From: a bacterium
GTDB taxonomy: Bacteria; Bacillota_I; Bacilli_A; Izemoplasmatales; Izemoplasmataceae
Assembly: GCA_018400875.1 (NCBI GenBank)
Contig: JAGYLV010000002.1
Span: forward strand, 59,663 to 123,662
Direction: 5' to 3'
Length of the DNA stretch: 64,000 nucleotides
Part shown: positions 53,241 to 61,282 of the stretch, piece after piece
Layout: each line of letters begins with the position of its first letter
Position numbering within the stretch: position 1 is the stretch's first letter
The notes under the pieces: model-generated
Seen by the model: only the letters and a program-made list of their open reading frames with translations
The model's database searches: none
Told to the model about the DNA's origin: nothing
Made by a program: the position numbers and the translations under genes

Positions 53241-53609
53241 CTAAAGCCGGACGTTTAAGTGTCCAATGCTAATTTGACTGGAAATGGTTTTGGCGAGGTC
53301 GTTGCTAAACCCATCCAGTTCGGTTTGTAAGGTTTGATAGGCCTTTAAATAAGTTTTCATGAAGGGTTGACCAAACAGCTCAGCCTTCGCTTTTTGAAAC
53401 GCGTGTTGGGTCGCTTTCAAATCGGGATGATGCGAACCGTATTTTTTGGTTTCTTGATAGGCTTGCTGAGCCGTTTGATAAGTCTGAATCAAGCGTTGAT
53501 GGTCCGGCTGCTCAAACGCTTTTTCAGCGTCGATGACGGCTTGAAAGGCATCGCTCTTTAAAAAATACGCAATGACATCATCCACCAATTGTATTCGTAA
53601 ATCATCCAT
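53241..53609 (-). CDS. ylbF: YlbF family protein (RicF-like)
   Basis: A 122-residue helical protein of the YlbF/YmcA family; the sequence is rich in Gln and Lys with heptad-like spacing and PDHQRLIQTYQTAQQAYQ near the middle. In Bacillus, RicF works with RicA and RicT in RNase Y-dependent mRNA processing, but the cysteines that hold Fe-S clusters in the RicAFT complex are not seen here. Pairing with ylbG supports the call. Confidence 0.78.
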   Translation of the reverse strand: MDDLRIQLVDDVIAYFLKSDAFQAVIDAEKAFEQPDHQRLIQTYQTAQQAYQETKKYGSHHPDLKATQHAFQKAKAELFGQPFMKTYLKAYQTLQTELDGFSNDLAKTISSQISIGHLNVRL

Positions 53610-53624
53610 TAAATCACCACGATA

Positions 53625-53633
53625 AGTATAGCA
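53625..53633 (-). promoter_or_regulatory. Extended -10 promoter of ylbFG
   Basis: TGCTATACT on the minus strand, 16-24 bases before the ylbF ATG. Confidence 0.6.
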
Positions 53634-53652
53634 TAAATGGCCTCATTTGTTG

Positions 53653-53658
53653 TATAAT
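53653..53658 (+). promoter_or_regulatory. -10 box of the thioredoxin-CcdA fusion operon
   Basis: Perfect TATAAT 27 bases before the ATG at 53686; -35 not clear. It supports the downstream ATG as the real start. Confidence 0.55.
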
Positions 53659-53685
53659 AAACACGGCAATAAACCAAGGATAACT

Positions 53686-54858
53686 ATGACTAAAACCGTG
53701 ATTTTCGGGTTAAAAATATGGCTGTTATTGGCGCTTTTTATTGGGCCGACTTTTTCGCCTGTTCAAAACGCTTTCGCTGAAACGACCGATGATCAAGGTC
53801 CGACCATCGTGTATTTTTATGAGACGCTTTGTACGGGCTGTCAAGCGGTCGATGAAGCCGGTGTCATCGATGGCTTAGAAGCCCAAGGCGTCACATTCAT
53901 CATCAAAGATATGGTGGAAACAACCGCTTTAGAAGACATGGCACGCTATGGTGATTTTTACGGCGTTCCCTCGAGAGACCGAGCCACCCCACTCATGTTT
54001 GCGGGCGATCAGTTCTTTTCAGGGCCTTCTGACATCATTGAGGCTTATGAAAACGGCACCCTTTTAGCGGCTGCCGAGGAACCGCTTTTAGACGTTCCAG
54101 AAGACTATCAAGGACTGAGCGGAATATCGGGCGTATTAAGCGTCATGGCCGCGGGGTTACTCGATAGTATCAATCCGTGTGCCATTGCGATGCTTTTGAT
54201 GTTTGTGTCCATCGTCAGTCCGATTAAAAATCAAAAAGTATTAATCAAAGTAAGTCTTTCCTATATCCTCGGTATTTTTGTGATGTATTTCTTAATTGGG
54301 TTTGCACTGTTAGGTTTGATGCGCCAATTTTCCGCGCAAATCACCGCCATTCAAACGATTTTATACATCGCTTTCGGCCTCTTGAGTTTAGGTTTAGCTG
54401 CGCTCACGTTTAATGATTTTCTAGCGGCCAGACGAGCCGATTATGGACAAATTAAAAATCAACTCCCCAGTCGAATTAAAAAATTCAATCGTCGTTTTAT
54501 GGAACGTTTCACGAAAGTGTTAGAATCAAATGGTGAGGAAAACACGTGGCTCCTCATTGGCATCCCCTTTTTCATTGGATTGGTGATTGCCGTGACCGAA
54601 GCCGCTTGTACGGGTCAAGTCTACGGACTTATTTTGATTTCCATTCGCTCCGCAGAACCGACCACCGGTATCTTATATCTTTTACTATTTAACTTATTAT
54701 TTGTGACCCCACTCATCGTCATTAGTATCATCGCCGTTCGCGCTAAATCCACCGCAGGGATTGCCATGTTTGTGAGTGATCACTTAGCCACCATTAAGCT
54801 ATTGACCGCCGGCTTTTTCTTAGCGATGGCGATTTATTTCATCTTAAACGCTTTATAA
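53686..54858 (+). CDS. Exported thioredoxin-like domain fused to a CcdA/DsbD membrane domain
   Basis: 390 residues from the ATG at 53686, which follows AAGGA; the earlier ATG at 53647 spans the -10 box. A signal peptide or anchor (about 1-31, ending AFA) leads to an outside thioredoxin-like domain with a CTGC pair (C49, C52). From about 148 comes a CcdA/DsbD-type domain of about six segments, with C165 in SINPCAIAM and C308 in TEAACTGQVYG. CcdA proteins pass electrons from cytoplasmic thioredoxin across the membrane, so this protein probably reduces its own outer domain and then unknown targets. Classical DsbD has its CxxC thioredoxin domain at the C-terminus. It opens a three-gene operon. 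Confidence 0.85.
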   Translation: MTKTVIFGLKIWLLLALFIGPTFSPVQNAFAETTDDQGPTIVYFYETLCTGCQAVDEAGVIDGLEAQGVTFIIKDMVETTALEDMARYGDFYGVPSRDRATPLMFAGDQFFSGPSDIIEAYENGTLLAAAEEPLLDVPEDYQGLSGISGVLSVMAAGLLDSINPCAIAMLLMFVSIVSPIKNQKVLIKVSLSYILGIFVMYFLIGFALLGLMRQFSAQITAIQTILYIAFGLLSLGLAALTFNDFLAARRADYGQIKNQLPSRIKKFNRRFMERFTKVLESNGEENTWLLIGIPFFIGLVIAVTEAACTGQVYGLILISIRSAEPTTGILYLLLFNLLFVTPLIVISIIAVRAKSTAGIAMFVSDHLATIKLLTAGFFLAMAIYFILNAL

Positions 54859-54877
54859 TTTTTTTCTGGAGGACACC

Positions 54878-55153
54878 ATGAACCCGAAAATCGAGGTCTT
54901 TCGCCTCGGCACGTCCATTTTCAAAGGGAAAATGTTGACGCTCCCATTCAAAAAAGCCATCATCCAAGCCAAGGGGCAAGAACTCTTTGGCGATGATGAG
55001 CCGTGTGCCATTCAAGAATCCCAAATCCGCCGGACGCTCGTCAAAGAAATGCTCGCGCATTTTGACGAAGAACTCTCCGGTGAACGTCACATTCAGTGGA
55101 TGCAGTGGCTTGATTTTGATGATCCTGAAGCCCTCACCATGAAAAGACGCTAA
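54878..55153 (+). CDS. Small protein of unknown function before a cysteine desulfurase
   Basis: A 91-residue soluble protein that I do not recognise. It is acidic overall, with one cysteine (C43 in DDEPCAIQ), a strand-rich N-terminus and a Trp-rich C-terminal part (IQWMQWLDFDD). GGAGG precedes the ATG. It lies 19 bases after the thioredoxin-CcdA gene and 1 base before the cysteine desulfurase, so all three are likely co-expressed. A role as sulfur or redox partner would be a guess. Confidence 0.75.
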   Translation: MNPKIEVFRLGTSIFKGKMLTLPFKKAIIQAKGQELFGDDEPCAIQESQIRRTLVKEMLAHFDEELSGERHIQWMQWLDFDDPEALTMKRR

Positions 55154-55154
55154 G

Positions 55155-56288
55155 ATGATTTACTTGGATAATGCCGCCACCACGTTTATTCATCCGGATG
55201 TCATAGAGACGATTCAAACGTCGCTGGCGCAGGTCAAAGGAAACCCCTCGAGCGTCCATGAACTTGGGTTTGAAGCGACGCGGGAATGGAACGCCGCCAA
55301 AGATACCATCGCAAATATTTTTCACGTATCCAAAAAACAACTCATTTTTAACTCTTCCGGAACTGAAGCCAACAATATTGTCATCCAGGGGCGTTACTAT
55401 AAAACGCCCAAGGCCCGGTTTATCACCACATTAACCGAACATAGTTCTGTCTTAAATACCTTTAAGGCATTAGAAAAACGCGGCGCCGATGTCGTTTACT
55501 TAGACGTCGATGAACAGGGATTTATATCTCTGGGCGATTTAGAAAGCGCCCTTCAAGAGGCGCCCACCACTCTGGTGAGTATCCTCCATACCAACAATGA
55601 AACCGGCGTCATCCAAGCGATTGAGGCGATTACGAAACTTGCTCACCAATACGGCGCGTTAGTCCATTACGATATGGTCCAAGTCCTCATGCATGCCCCC
55701 GTGGATTTAGCCGCCATTGGTTGTGATTTTGCTACGTTTAGTGCGCATAAGTTTTTTGGCCCTAAAGGGGTGGGCCTCACTTACATTAAAGACCTCACCA
55801 CCCTTGAACCCCACACCGTCGGCGGCTCACAAGAATATCGCTTGCGGGCGGGCACACCAAATTTGAGTTTAGCGAAAGGCTTTGTCAAAGCGTTAGAAAT
55901 CACTGAACAAAATCGCGCTGATTGGCATACAAAAATCACCCATCTTTCGAAGACACTGCTTGAAAAACTGGATGCATCCAGCCTCAAGTACACGCTTAAC
56001 GGGCCGCCCATCGGCACCTCACGCATTCCTGGGACTTTAAACATCGCGTTTGACGGGGTGGATGCCATTGATTTACGGTTTTTTCTCAATGACCACGAAG
56101 TCTATTTATCTTTAGGCAGTGCGTGCGATGCGGATAGCATGCATGCCTCCCACGTTTTAACCGCCATGTTCAAAGGCGATGAAGCGAGGATCAATAGCTC
56201 GCTAAGGTTCTCCTTTTCACCGGATATTAATGAAGCGGATTTAGACCAACTTATCCATTTGATCGAAACTTATAAAAAGAGTGCGTGA
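55155..56288 (+). CDS. Cysteine desulfurase (NifS/IscS family)
   Basis: PLP enzyme that takes sulfur from cysteine for Fe-S clusters or thio-modified tRNA. In 377 residues the PLP lysine is K199 in SAHKFFGPKG, H96 stacks on PLP in TEHSSV, and the catalytic loop has C324 in LGSACDADSMHASHVL. The start is 1 base after the preceding stop, with no strong ribosome-binding site, pointing to translational coupling. No iscU, thiI or mnmA is adjacent, so the target is open; a NifZ/ThiI-linked type is one possibility. Confidence 0.92.
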   Translation: MIYLDNAATTFIHPDVIETIQTSLAQVKGNPSSVHELGFEATREWNAAKDTIANIFHVSKKQLIFNSSGTEANNIVIQGRYYKTPKARFITTLTEHSSVLNTFKALEKRGADVVYLDVDEQGFISLGDLESALQEAPTTLVSILHTNNETGVIQAIEAITKLAHQYGALVHYDMVQVLMHAPVDLAAIGCDFATFSAHKFFGPKGVGLTYIKDLTTLEPHTVGGSQEYRLRAGTPNLSLAKGFVKALEITEQNRADWHTKITHLSKTLLEKLDASSLKYTLNGPPIGTSRIPGTLNIAFDGVDAIDLRFFLNDHEVYLSLGSACDADSMHASHVLTAMFKGDEARINSSLRFSFSPDINEADLDQLIHLIETYKKSA

Positions 56289-56308
56289 AATTCACGCACT
56301 CTTTTTAC
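56274..56308. terminator. Bidirectional terminator between the desulfurase and UPF0223 genes
   Basis: AAAGAGTGCGTGAA pairs perfectly with TTCACGCACTCTTT around one base (loop opens to five), with A and T runs on both sides. The stem includes the desulfurase stop. Confidence 0.9.
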
Positions 56309-56540
56309 TTAACTCATACACGCTGAAGCCGAGTTCTTTTTTAAAAATTTGATCCAATCGTTTTTCTTCGGCTTTATTCGCAATGATTCCTCGGTATGTC
56401 TGAATCCACTTGGATAAGTCTGGTGGGTAAACTTCATTTAAACTTGCCGCTTCAAACACGTGGACGGCCTGGATTAACGTGGCAATTTCATCCGGCGTGT
56501 AAAGCGGAAAGTCAAACGGATAGTGAAACTCAGTCTCCAA
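56292..56540 (-). CDS. UPF0223 family protein (YktA-like)
   Basis: A small helical protein of unknown function. YPFDFPLYTPDEIATLIQAVHVFEAASLNE, followed by YRGIIANKAEEKRLDQIFKKELGFSVY, fits the UPF0223 pattern. The family boundary suggests a TTG start at 56540 inside the end of pfkA, giving 82 residues. ATG starts at 56594 (with AAAGGTGG ahead) or 56630 are possible but would add residues that overlap pfkA. It is translated after pfkA in the same transcript. Confidence 0.65.
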   Translation of the reverse strand: METEFHYPFDFPLYTPDEIATLIQAVHVFEAASLNEVYPPDLSKWIQTYRGIIANKAEEKRLDQIFKKELGFSVYELSKKSA

Positions 56541-57651
56541 AGGCAATCCCGATGGTTTTTGCGACGTTGACAATTTGCCCAGTCGCATCCACATATTTCG
56601 CGCCACCTTTTGAAGTTTCTCCGGTTTCACCGCGGCCCACCACGTCTTCCAAGCTTACGGTATCGACGTTGCCCGAGGTGTAACGCACCATCACCCCATG
56701 ATCGCCTTGCATGATGGCTTCTAACGCATGGACCCCAAAGCGCAGGCCAATCTCGCGGTCAAATTGCGCAGCTATACCGCCCCTTTGAATGTAGGATAAA
56801 TTGGTGTAGCGCACTTCGTAATCTTTAATCCGTTCGGCGATTTGACGTGATACCACGTCTCCGACGCCGCCTAAACGAACATTGTCGGCGGAATCTTCGA
56901 TGAGTTCACGCACGTGGACGTCTCCATCTTTCGGTTTCGCCCCTTCCGAGACGACGACAATGGAAAATTCCCGGCCGCCTTCAATGCGGTTTTTGATTTT
57001 ATCGACCACTTTATCAATGTCATAAGGAATCTCTGGGATCAAAATGACATCGGCACTTCCGGCGATGCCGCCTTCTAAAGCGAGCCATCCGGTATGGCGT
57101 CCCATCACTTCCACGACAATGATGCGGTCGTGGGAAAACGCCGTGGTGTGAATCTTATCGAGCGCATCGACAATGTTTTCAAGCGCCGTGGTGTAGCCGA
57201 AGGTCATTTCCGTGGAAGGCAGATCGTTATCGATGGTTTTGGGCACCCCGACAACCGGAATACCTTTGCGGGCAAAGTCACGGGCACTGGTTAACGTCCC
57301 GTCTCCGCCAATGATGATAAGCCCATCCACGCCTTCTTTTTTCATGTTTTCAATGGCGACATCGGAGACGTCTTGGTAAGTCACGTTGCCCGAGGCGTCT
57401 TCCATCCGGTAATTAAATAAGTTATCCTTATTCGATGCTTTGAGCATCGTCCCGCCTTCGTGCATGATGCCCGATACCGCTTTTAAATCCAGCGGGATGA
57501 AATCGTTATGATAAAGCCCGTTATATCCCCTTAAATAACCGACGACTTCAAGGCCGTAACTGGTGATGGCTGCTTTGGTAATTCCGTTGATGACCGCATT
57601 CAGTCCACTGCAGTCTCCCCCGCCGGTTAAAATCCCTATTTTTTTAATCAT
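56530..57651 (-). CDS. pfkA: 6-phosphofructokinase (ATP or PPi donor unclear)
   Basis: Phosphorylates fructose 6-phosphate in glycolysis. The start at 57651 follows GGAGG and gives 373 residues, longer than the 320 of Bacillus PfkA. Motifs: ILTGGGDCSGLNAVI, IIGGDGTLTSA, VPKTIDNDLP and MGRHTGWLA. Glycine in GGDGT fits ATP enzymes, while Lys in PKTIDND instead of PGTIDND is typical of PPi enzymes and of the mixed Actinobacteria-like group. Acholeplasma is known for a PPi-dependent enzyme. No pyk is next to it. Confidence 0.92.
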   Translation of the reverse strand: MIKKIGILTGGGDCSGLNAVINGITKAAITSYGLEVVGYLRGYNGLYHNDFIPLDLKAVSGIMHEGGTMLKASNKDNLFNYRMEDASGNVTYQDVSDVAIENMKKEGVDGLIIIGGDGTLTSARDFARKGIPVVGVPKTIDNDLPSTEMTFGYTTALENIVDALDKIHTTAFSHDRIIVVEVMGRHTGWLALEGGIAGSADVILIPEIPYDIDKVVDKIKNRIEGGREFSIVVVSEGAKPKDGDVHVRELIEDSADNVRLGGVGDVVSRQIAERIKDYEVRYTNLSYIQRGGIAAQFDREIGLRFGVHALEAIMQGDHGVMVRYTSGNVDTVSLEDVVGRGETGETSKGGAKYVDATGQIVNVAKTIGIAFGD

Positions 57652-57679
57652 TTCTGCCTCCATAAATTTAGCCGCGTTC

Positions 57680-57708
57680 ATTATATATAATATGGGGCTC
57701 ATCTTCAA
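57680..57708 (-). promoter_or_regulatory. Predicted promoter of pfkA
   Basis: TTGAAG (57703-57708), 17 bases, perfect TATAAT (57680-57685). Confidence 0.8.
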
Positions 57709-57746
57709 GAAAATAAGCGATTTAATCGGTTTCACAATGCAATTAT

Positions 57747-57755
57747 TGGTATACT
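57747..57755 (+). promoter_or_regulatory. Extended -10 promoter of def-fsa-gpx
   Basis: TGGTATACT, 18 bases before the def ATG, followed by GAGGTGATG as ribosome-binding site. Confidence 0.6.
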
Positions 57756-57773
57756 AAATGTAGAGGTGATGAC

Positions 57774-58364
57774 ATGTTAACCATGAAAGATATCATCCGG
57801 GAAGGGCATCCTTCCTTAGAAACCCCCTCGGACCCGGTCGAAATCCCGTTAGATTCGGCAACGAAAGATACCTTAAAAGCGATGCGGGAATTCTTGATCG
57901 CGAGTCAAGACGATGAACTCCGGGAAAAATACGAACTTAGAGCCGGCGTCGGACTGGCAGCGCCGCAAATCAATGTGATGAAACGGATGCTGGCGATTTA
58001 TTCGGGCGATGAAAAAAACGAAACGTGGCATGACTATTTAATGGTCAATCCCAAGATTGTCTCGCATTCTGTCAAAGAGACGTTCATCCCGTCCGGGGAA
58101 GGCTGTTTGAGCATTGACCGGGAAGTCGAGGGCGTCGTGCCCAGATATCATAAAGTCACCGTCCAAACACAACTGTTAGACCCTGAAAAAGAAACGCTCA
58201 AAGAAGCGACCCTCAAATTCACTGGGTTTATTGCCGTCGTATTCCAGCATGAACTCGATCACTTAAATGGCATCTTATTCCCTGAAAAAATCAAACCGGC
58301 TCCCCCCGGAGCCATTCCCATCACGTTTATCAATACTCTCGAAGAAGAAGGTGAACCTACATGA
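57774..58364 (+). CDS. def: Peptide deformylase
   Basis: Removes the formyl group from new proteins. The 196 residues hold the three motifs: GVGLAAPQ at 58-65, EGCLS with metal-binding C111, and HELDH with H159, E160, H163. It is of the longer Firmicutes type 2. It shares an operon with a transaldolase-like and a peroxidase gene; the fsa ATG overlaps its stop as ATGA. Confidence 0.96.
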   Translation: MLTMKDIIREGHPSLETPSDPVEIPLDSATKDTLKAMREFLIASQDDELREKYELRAGVGLAAPQINVMKRMLAIYSGDEKNETWHDYLMVNPKIVSHSVKETFIPSGEGCLSIDREVEGVVPRYHKVTVQTQLLDPEKETLKEATLKFTGFIAVVFQHELDHLNGILFPEKIKPAPPGAIPITFINTLEEEGEPT

Positions 58365-59005
58365 AACTATTTATCGATTCTGCGAATCTCGACCATATTA
58401 AAGAAATGAATGATTTAGGCATCTTATCGGGCGTGACCACCAACCCGACCTTGATGGCCAAAGAAGGCAAAGATGTCAATCAAACCTTAATCCAAATCGC
58501 CGAAATGGTGGATGGTCCAATCAGCGGGGAAGTCATTTCCGTGGATGCAAAAGGGATGATTGAAGAAGGCAAAAAAATTGCGAAACTCCATCCCAACATG
58601 ATCGTCAAAATTCCCATGACCGAAGCCGGGATGCAAGCGACCAAAGCCCTCACTGAACTGGGCATTAAAACCAATGTCACCTTAATCTTTTCCCTGCCGC
58701 AAGCCTTACTCGCCTGCACCGCAGGGGCGACGTTCATTTCGCCGTTTGTGGGGCGCCTAGATGACATTGGCACCGACGGCATTGAACTGATTGAATCGAT
58801 CCGCGATATGATCGATGTGTATGGCTTTGATTCTGAGATTATTAGCGCCTCGATTCGTCATAATGAACACATTAAAGCGTCCATTAATGCCGGCGCCCAC
58901 ATTGCGACGGTGCCGTATGAGGTGCTTAAAAAAGCCTTTAAACATCCCCTCACCGATACCGGACTCGAAAACTTCCTCAAAGATTATCAAAAGGTATACG
59001 GTTAA
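58361..59005 (+). CDS. Transaldolase/fructose-6-phosphate aldolase family (TalC/Fsa-like)
   Basis: A 214-residue single TIM-barrel with MKLFIDSANLDHIKEMNDLGIL at the start, GVTTNPTLMAKEG and the Schiff-base lysine K83 in VKIPMT. Small members act either as transaldolase or as fructose-6-phosphate aldolase, and the sequence alone does not settle which. With rpe in the window it would serve the pentose phosphate branch. Confidence 0.92.
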   Translation: MKLFIDSANLDHIKEMNDLGILSGVTTNPTLMAKEGKDVNQTLIQIAEMVDGPISGEVISVDAKGMIEEGKKIAKLHPNMIVKIPMTEAGMQATKALTELGIKTNVTLIFSLPQALLACTAGATFISPFVGRLDDIGTDGIELIESIRDMIDVYGFDSEIISASIRHNEHIKASINAGAHIATVPYEVLKKAFKHPLTDTGLENFLKDYQKVYG

Positions 59006-59484
59006 TGGGATTTTACGATTTTTCCATGCCGCTCATCCATGGTGAAGAAAAAGTCTTTAAAGACTACGCAGGTCACGTCGTCTTGGTCGTTAATACCGCC
59101 ACCAAATGTGGCCTAGCCGGTCAGTTTGAAGGGCTTGAAAAGCTTCACCAAGCCTATCAGGCGCAAGGATTAAACGTCTTAGGCTTTCCTTCCAATCAGT
59201 TTAAAAACCAAGAACCGGGTTCCAACGAAGACGTCGCCAAAGCGTGTGAAATCAACTTCGGAGTGACGTTTCCCTTGTTTGCGAAAATTGATGTGAACGG
59301 CGAGAACGAAGCACCCTTATATACGTTTTTAAAAGCCGAAAAAAAAGGCCTGCTCGGCCGGGATATCAAATGGAATTTTACGAAATTCTTGATCGGGAAA
59401 GACGGCACCGTCTTAAAACGCTACGCGCCACAAGTCGCCCCAGAAAAAATCACTTCTGACATTGAAAAAGCCTTAGCCGCTTAA
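59005..59484 (+). CDS. Glutathione peroxidase family (thioredoxin-dependent type)
   Basis: A 159-residue peroxidase with catalytic C35 in NTATKCGLAGQ, Gln in FPSNQFKNQEPG and Trp in WNFTKFLI. C81 (VAKACEINFGV) stands where 2-Cys members carry the resolving cysteine, so electrons probably come from thioredoxin, not glutathione. The start overlaps the previous stop as TAATG. Its stop overlaps the stop of the convergent regulator B. Confidence 0.93.
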   Translation: MGFYDFSMPLIHGEEKVFKDYAGHVVLVVNTATKCGLAGQFEGLEKLHQAYQAQGLNVLGFPSNQFKNQEPGSNEDVAKACEINFGVTFPLFAKIDVNGENEAPLYTFLKAEKKGLLGRDIKWNFTKFLIGKDGTVLKRYAPQVAPEKITSDIEKALAA

Positions 59485-60701
59485 GTATTGGCTCTCAATA
59501 TTTGTAACGTTTCTTGCGCCAAGTGATACGCTTTCTTGTATTGCTTGGCGTTTTTTAATGCCCGTACAGCCATCGGCGATATCAACATGATTGAGATATA
59601 ATCTTGGGACTTAAGCGCACTGGAAAAAATCGCTTCTAATTGGCTGGAAAGTTGTTTGCTATCGCCATGGATGAGCCAGTCATTGAGACACTCCATCAGT
59701 TCTAAGTGAACGCGGTTGTTAATCGGTTCATCCCACGTGTGCACATCCTTTAAATGATCTTTTAAAGCATCCCACTGAGACGTTTCATAAAGGGCCACCA
59801 CCGTTAAGAAGTAGTTCATCGAGGACTTAAAAGGGGTGGCTTTTAGTATCCGTAAAGCTTCTTGGGGTTGTAAAGAGAGTAAGTAATACCTTGCGAGTGT
59901 CCCGTCAATAAACGCTTCGAGTTGCGGCTGATTATCATCTTCGATGGGGTGGGCTTTGAGTGTTTCATAGTAAGAAAGGACTTCCCCATAGCGATGGCCA
60001 TGGACCCGGCCAATGAATTCAAACGCTTGACACCGAATGGCGCGTTTGTAGTTCGCAAACGTTAAAAACAACTGTTCCGCCGCTTCTAAATACCGCATGG
60101 ATGTCTCAATTTTACCGACTTCGTTAATCCCACTGGCCCCCAGCAAAAATAAATTGATGGCTCTTAAATGATCATCTCCACTGGACTCCACACTTTTGAT
60201 GCCGACATTGATACTCTGAGAAAGCTCACCTTTTAAAAAATAATAGCCGGCTTTTTCCATGGTATAAAGTTCTTTTTCATGCGGCGTCATCCAAGGCGTG
60301 AGTAATTGACACTCATGGTCAATGGATTCGATATCTAATTCCGACGTTTGCGTATGAATGGCATACATGTATTGATACACCCACCAGGTGGTGGAGAATT
60401 TGGACATCTCAAGTTGCCACTTTGATAAGCGTGCATAAAGGGCTTTGGCTTCGTCATAATTCACGTATAAAATCGCATGAAAGAATTGACCTAACCAGGC
60501 CTCAATCTGCGCTTCTTCTTGGTGACTTAAAGGTTTGATGCCCATGGCTTCCAAAGCTTTTTGGCGTGAGCCTTGGGACGCACTCTTTCCTTTTTCTAGG
60601 TGAGTGAGCGTTTTTTCGGACATATGAAAGCGCTCAGCCGTCTCTTTCAGGGAAAATAAATGGCGCTTACGGTAGTACATAATCAATGAAGAAAGATGCA
60701 T
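59481..60701 (-). CDS. XRE-type HTH regulator with TPR-like domain (paralogue B)
   Basis: A 406-residue protein. The N-terminal HTH (LIMYYRKRHLFSLKETAERFHMSEKTLTHLEKGK, about 6-40) is followed by helical repeats to the end, with the TPR-type segment YLEAAEQLFLTFANYKRA. It has the same length and layout as paralogues A, C and D, but sequence identity is low by eye. The site before the ATG is GGGGGG, part of a CCCCGGGG palindrome. It is divergent from a CAPC membrane protein, which it might regulate. Confidence 0.78.
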   Translation of the reverse strand: MHLSSLIMYYRKRHLFSLKETAERFHMSEKTLTHLEKGKSASQGSRQKALEAMGIKPLSHQEEAQIEAWLGQFFHAILYVNYDEAKALYARLSKWQLEMSKFSTTWWVYQYMYAIHTQTSELDIESIDHECQLLTPWMTPHEKELYTMEKAGYYFLKGELSQSINVGIKSVESSGDDHLRAINLFLLGASGINEVGKIETSMRYLEAAEQLFLTFANYKRAIRCQAFEFIGRVHGHRYGEVLSYYETLKAHPIEDDNQPQLEAFIDGTLARYYLLSLQPQEALRILKATPFKSSMNYFLTVVALYETSQWDALKDHLKDVHTWDEPINNRVHLELMECLNDWLIHGDSKQLSSQLEAIFSSALKSQDYISIMLISPMAVRALKNAKQYKKAYHLAQETLQILRANT

Positions 60702-60722
60702 TTAAAATACCCCCCGGGGCAT

Positions 60723-60753
60723 ATTGCTTTTCCTGCAATAAATGTGTGATAAT
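60723..60753 (+). promoter_or_regulatory. Predicted promoter of the CAPC membrane gene with overlapping inverted repeat
   Basis: TTGCTT (60724-60729), 18 bases, TGT plus GATAAT (60748-60753). The repeat ATTGC-TTTTCCT-GCAAT (60723-60739) covers the -35 region and may be an operator. Confidence 0.45.
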
Positions 60754-60772
60754 ATAAATTGTAGGTGATTAT

Positions 60773-61270
60773 ATGCTGACATTAGTCCTTCAAAAACAAA
60801 AAGAACAAAAATTCATTGGCCTCTTTTTAATCATGTGGGCCTTCATGTACGGGCTCTATCTTTTTTTAGATTATTTATGGTACGGAAGTTTCCAAGAAAT
60901 GGGTCAAACCCTCTCCACCAGCTTAATCATCATTCATCAAATCACGAACTTGGTGGTCGCCTTCGTGGTCACGGTGATGCTGTCGTTTTCTCAGATTCAA
61001 CTCGCGTTAACGAAGACCGAACCCGCTGGGGGGAACGCCATTCCCTTTTTCTCATTTATCTTTGGCCTTTTAACCTTTGGGTGTGCACCCTGTGTCATTA
61101 CATTCTTAGGCGTGATTGGCATTGCCTTTACACCGCTTGTACTTCCCTTTGGGAACTTGGTGTGGAAACTCATATTGCTCGGGCTGATGCTATTTGGATT
61201 AGGCTTCGTGCTTTACCGCATTCAAAATACCGTCTGTGATATTAAAATTCAACCCAAAGCCTCTAAATAG
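60773..61270 (+). CDS. Small membrane protein with a CAPC motif, unknown function
   Basis: A 165-residue protein with four or five hydrophobic segments (about 12-37, 50-73, 89-120, 125-150). A CxxC pair, C104-A-P-C107, lies in FGLLTFGCAPCVITFLGVIG at the start of a segment, plus one later Cys near the C-terminus. I know no family for certain; a membrane thiol redox role, as in CcdA or VKOR-like proteins, is a guess from the CxxC. It has AGGTGATT before the ATG, is enclosed by regulators B and C, and ends at its own terminator. Confidence 0.75.
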   Translation: MLTLVLQKQKEQKFIGLFLIMWAFMYGLYLFLDYLWYGSFQEMGQTLSTSLIIIHQITNLVVAFVVTVMLSFSQIQLALTKTEPAGGNAIPFFSFIFGLLTFGCAPCVITFLGVIGIAFTPLVLPFGNLVWKLILLGLMLFGLGFVLYRIQNTVCDIKIQPKASK

Positions 61271-61282
61271 AGGCTTTTTTTA
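61255..61282 (+). terminator. Terminator after the CAPC membrane gene
   Basis: AAGCCTCTA/TAGAGGCTT around two bases (opening to a larger loop), then seven T. The stem includes the stop codon. Confidence 0.88.
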
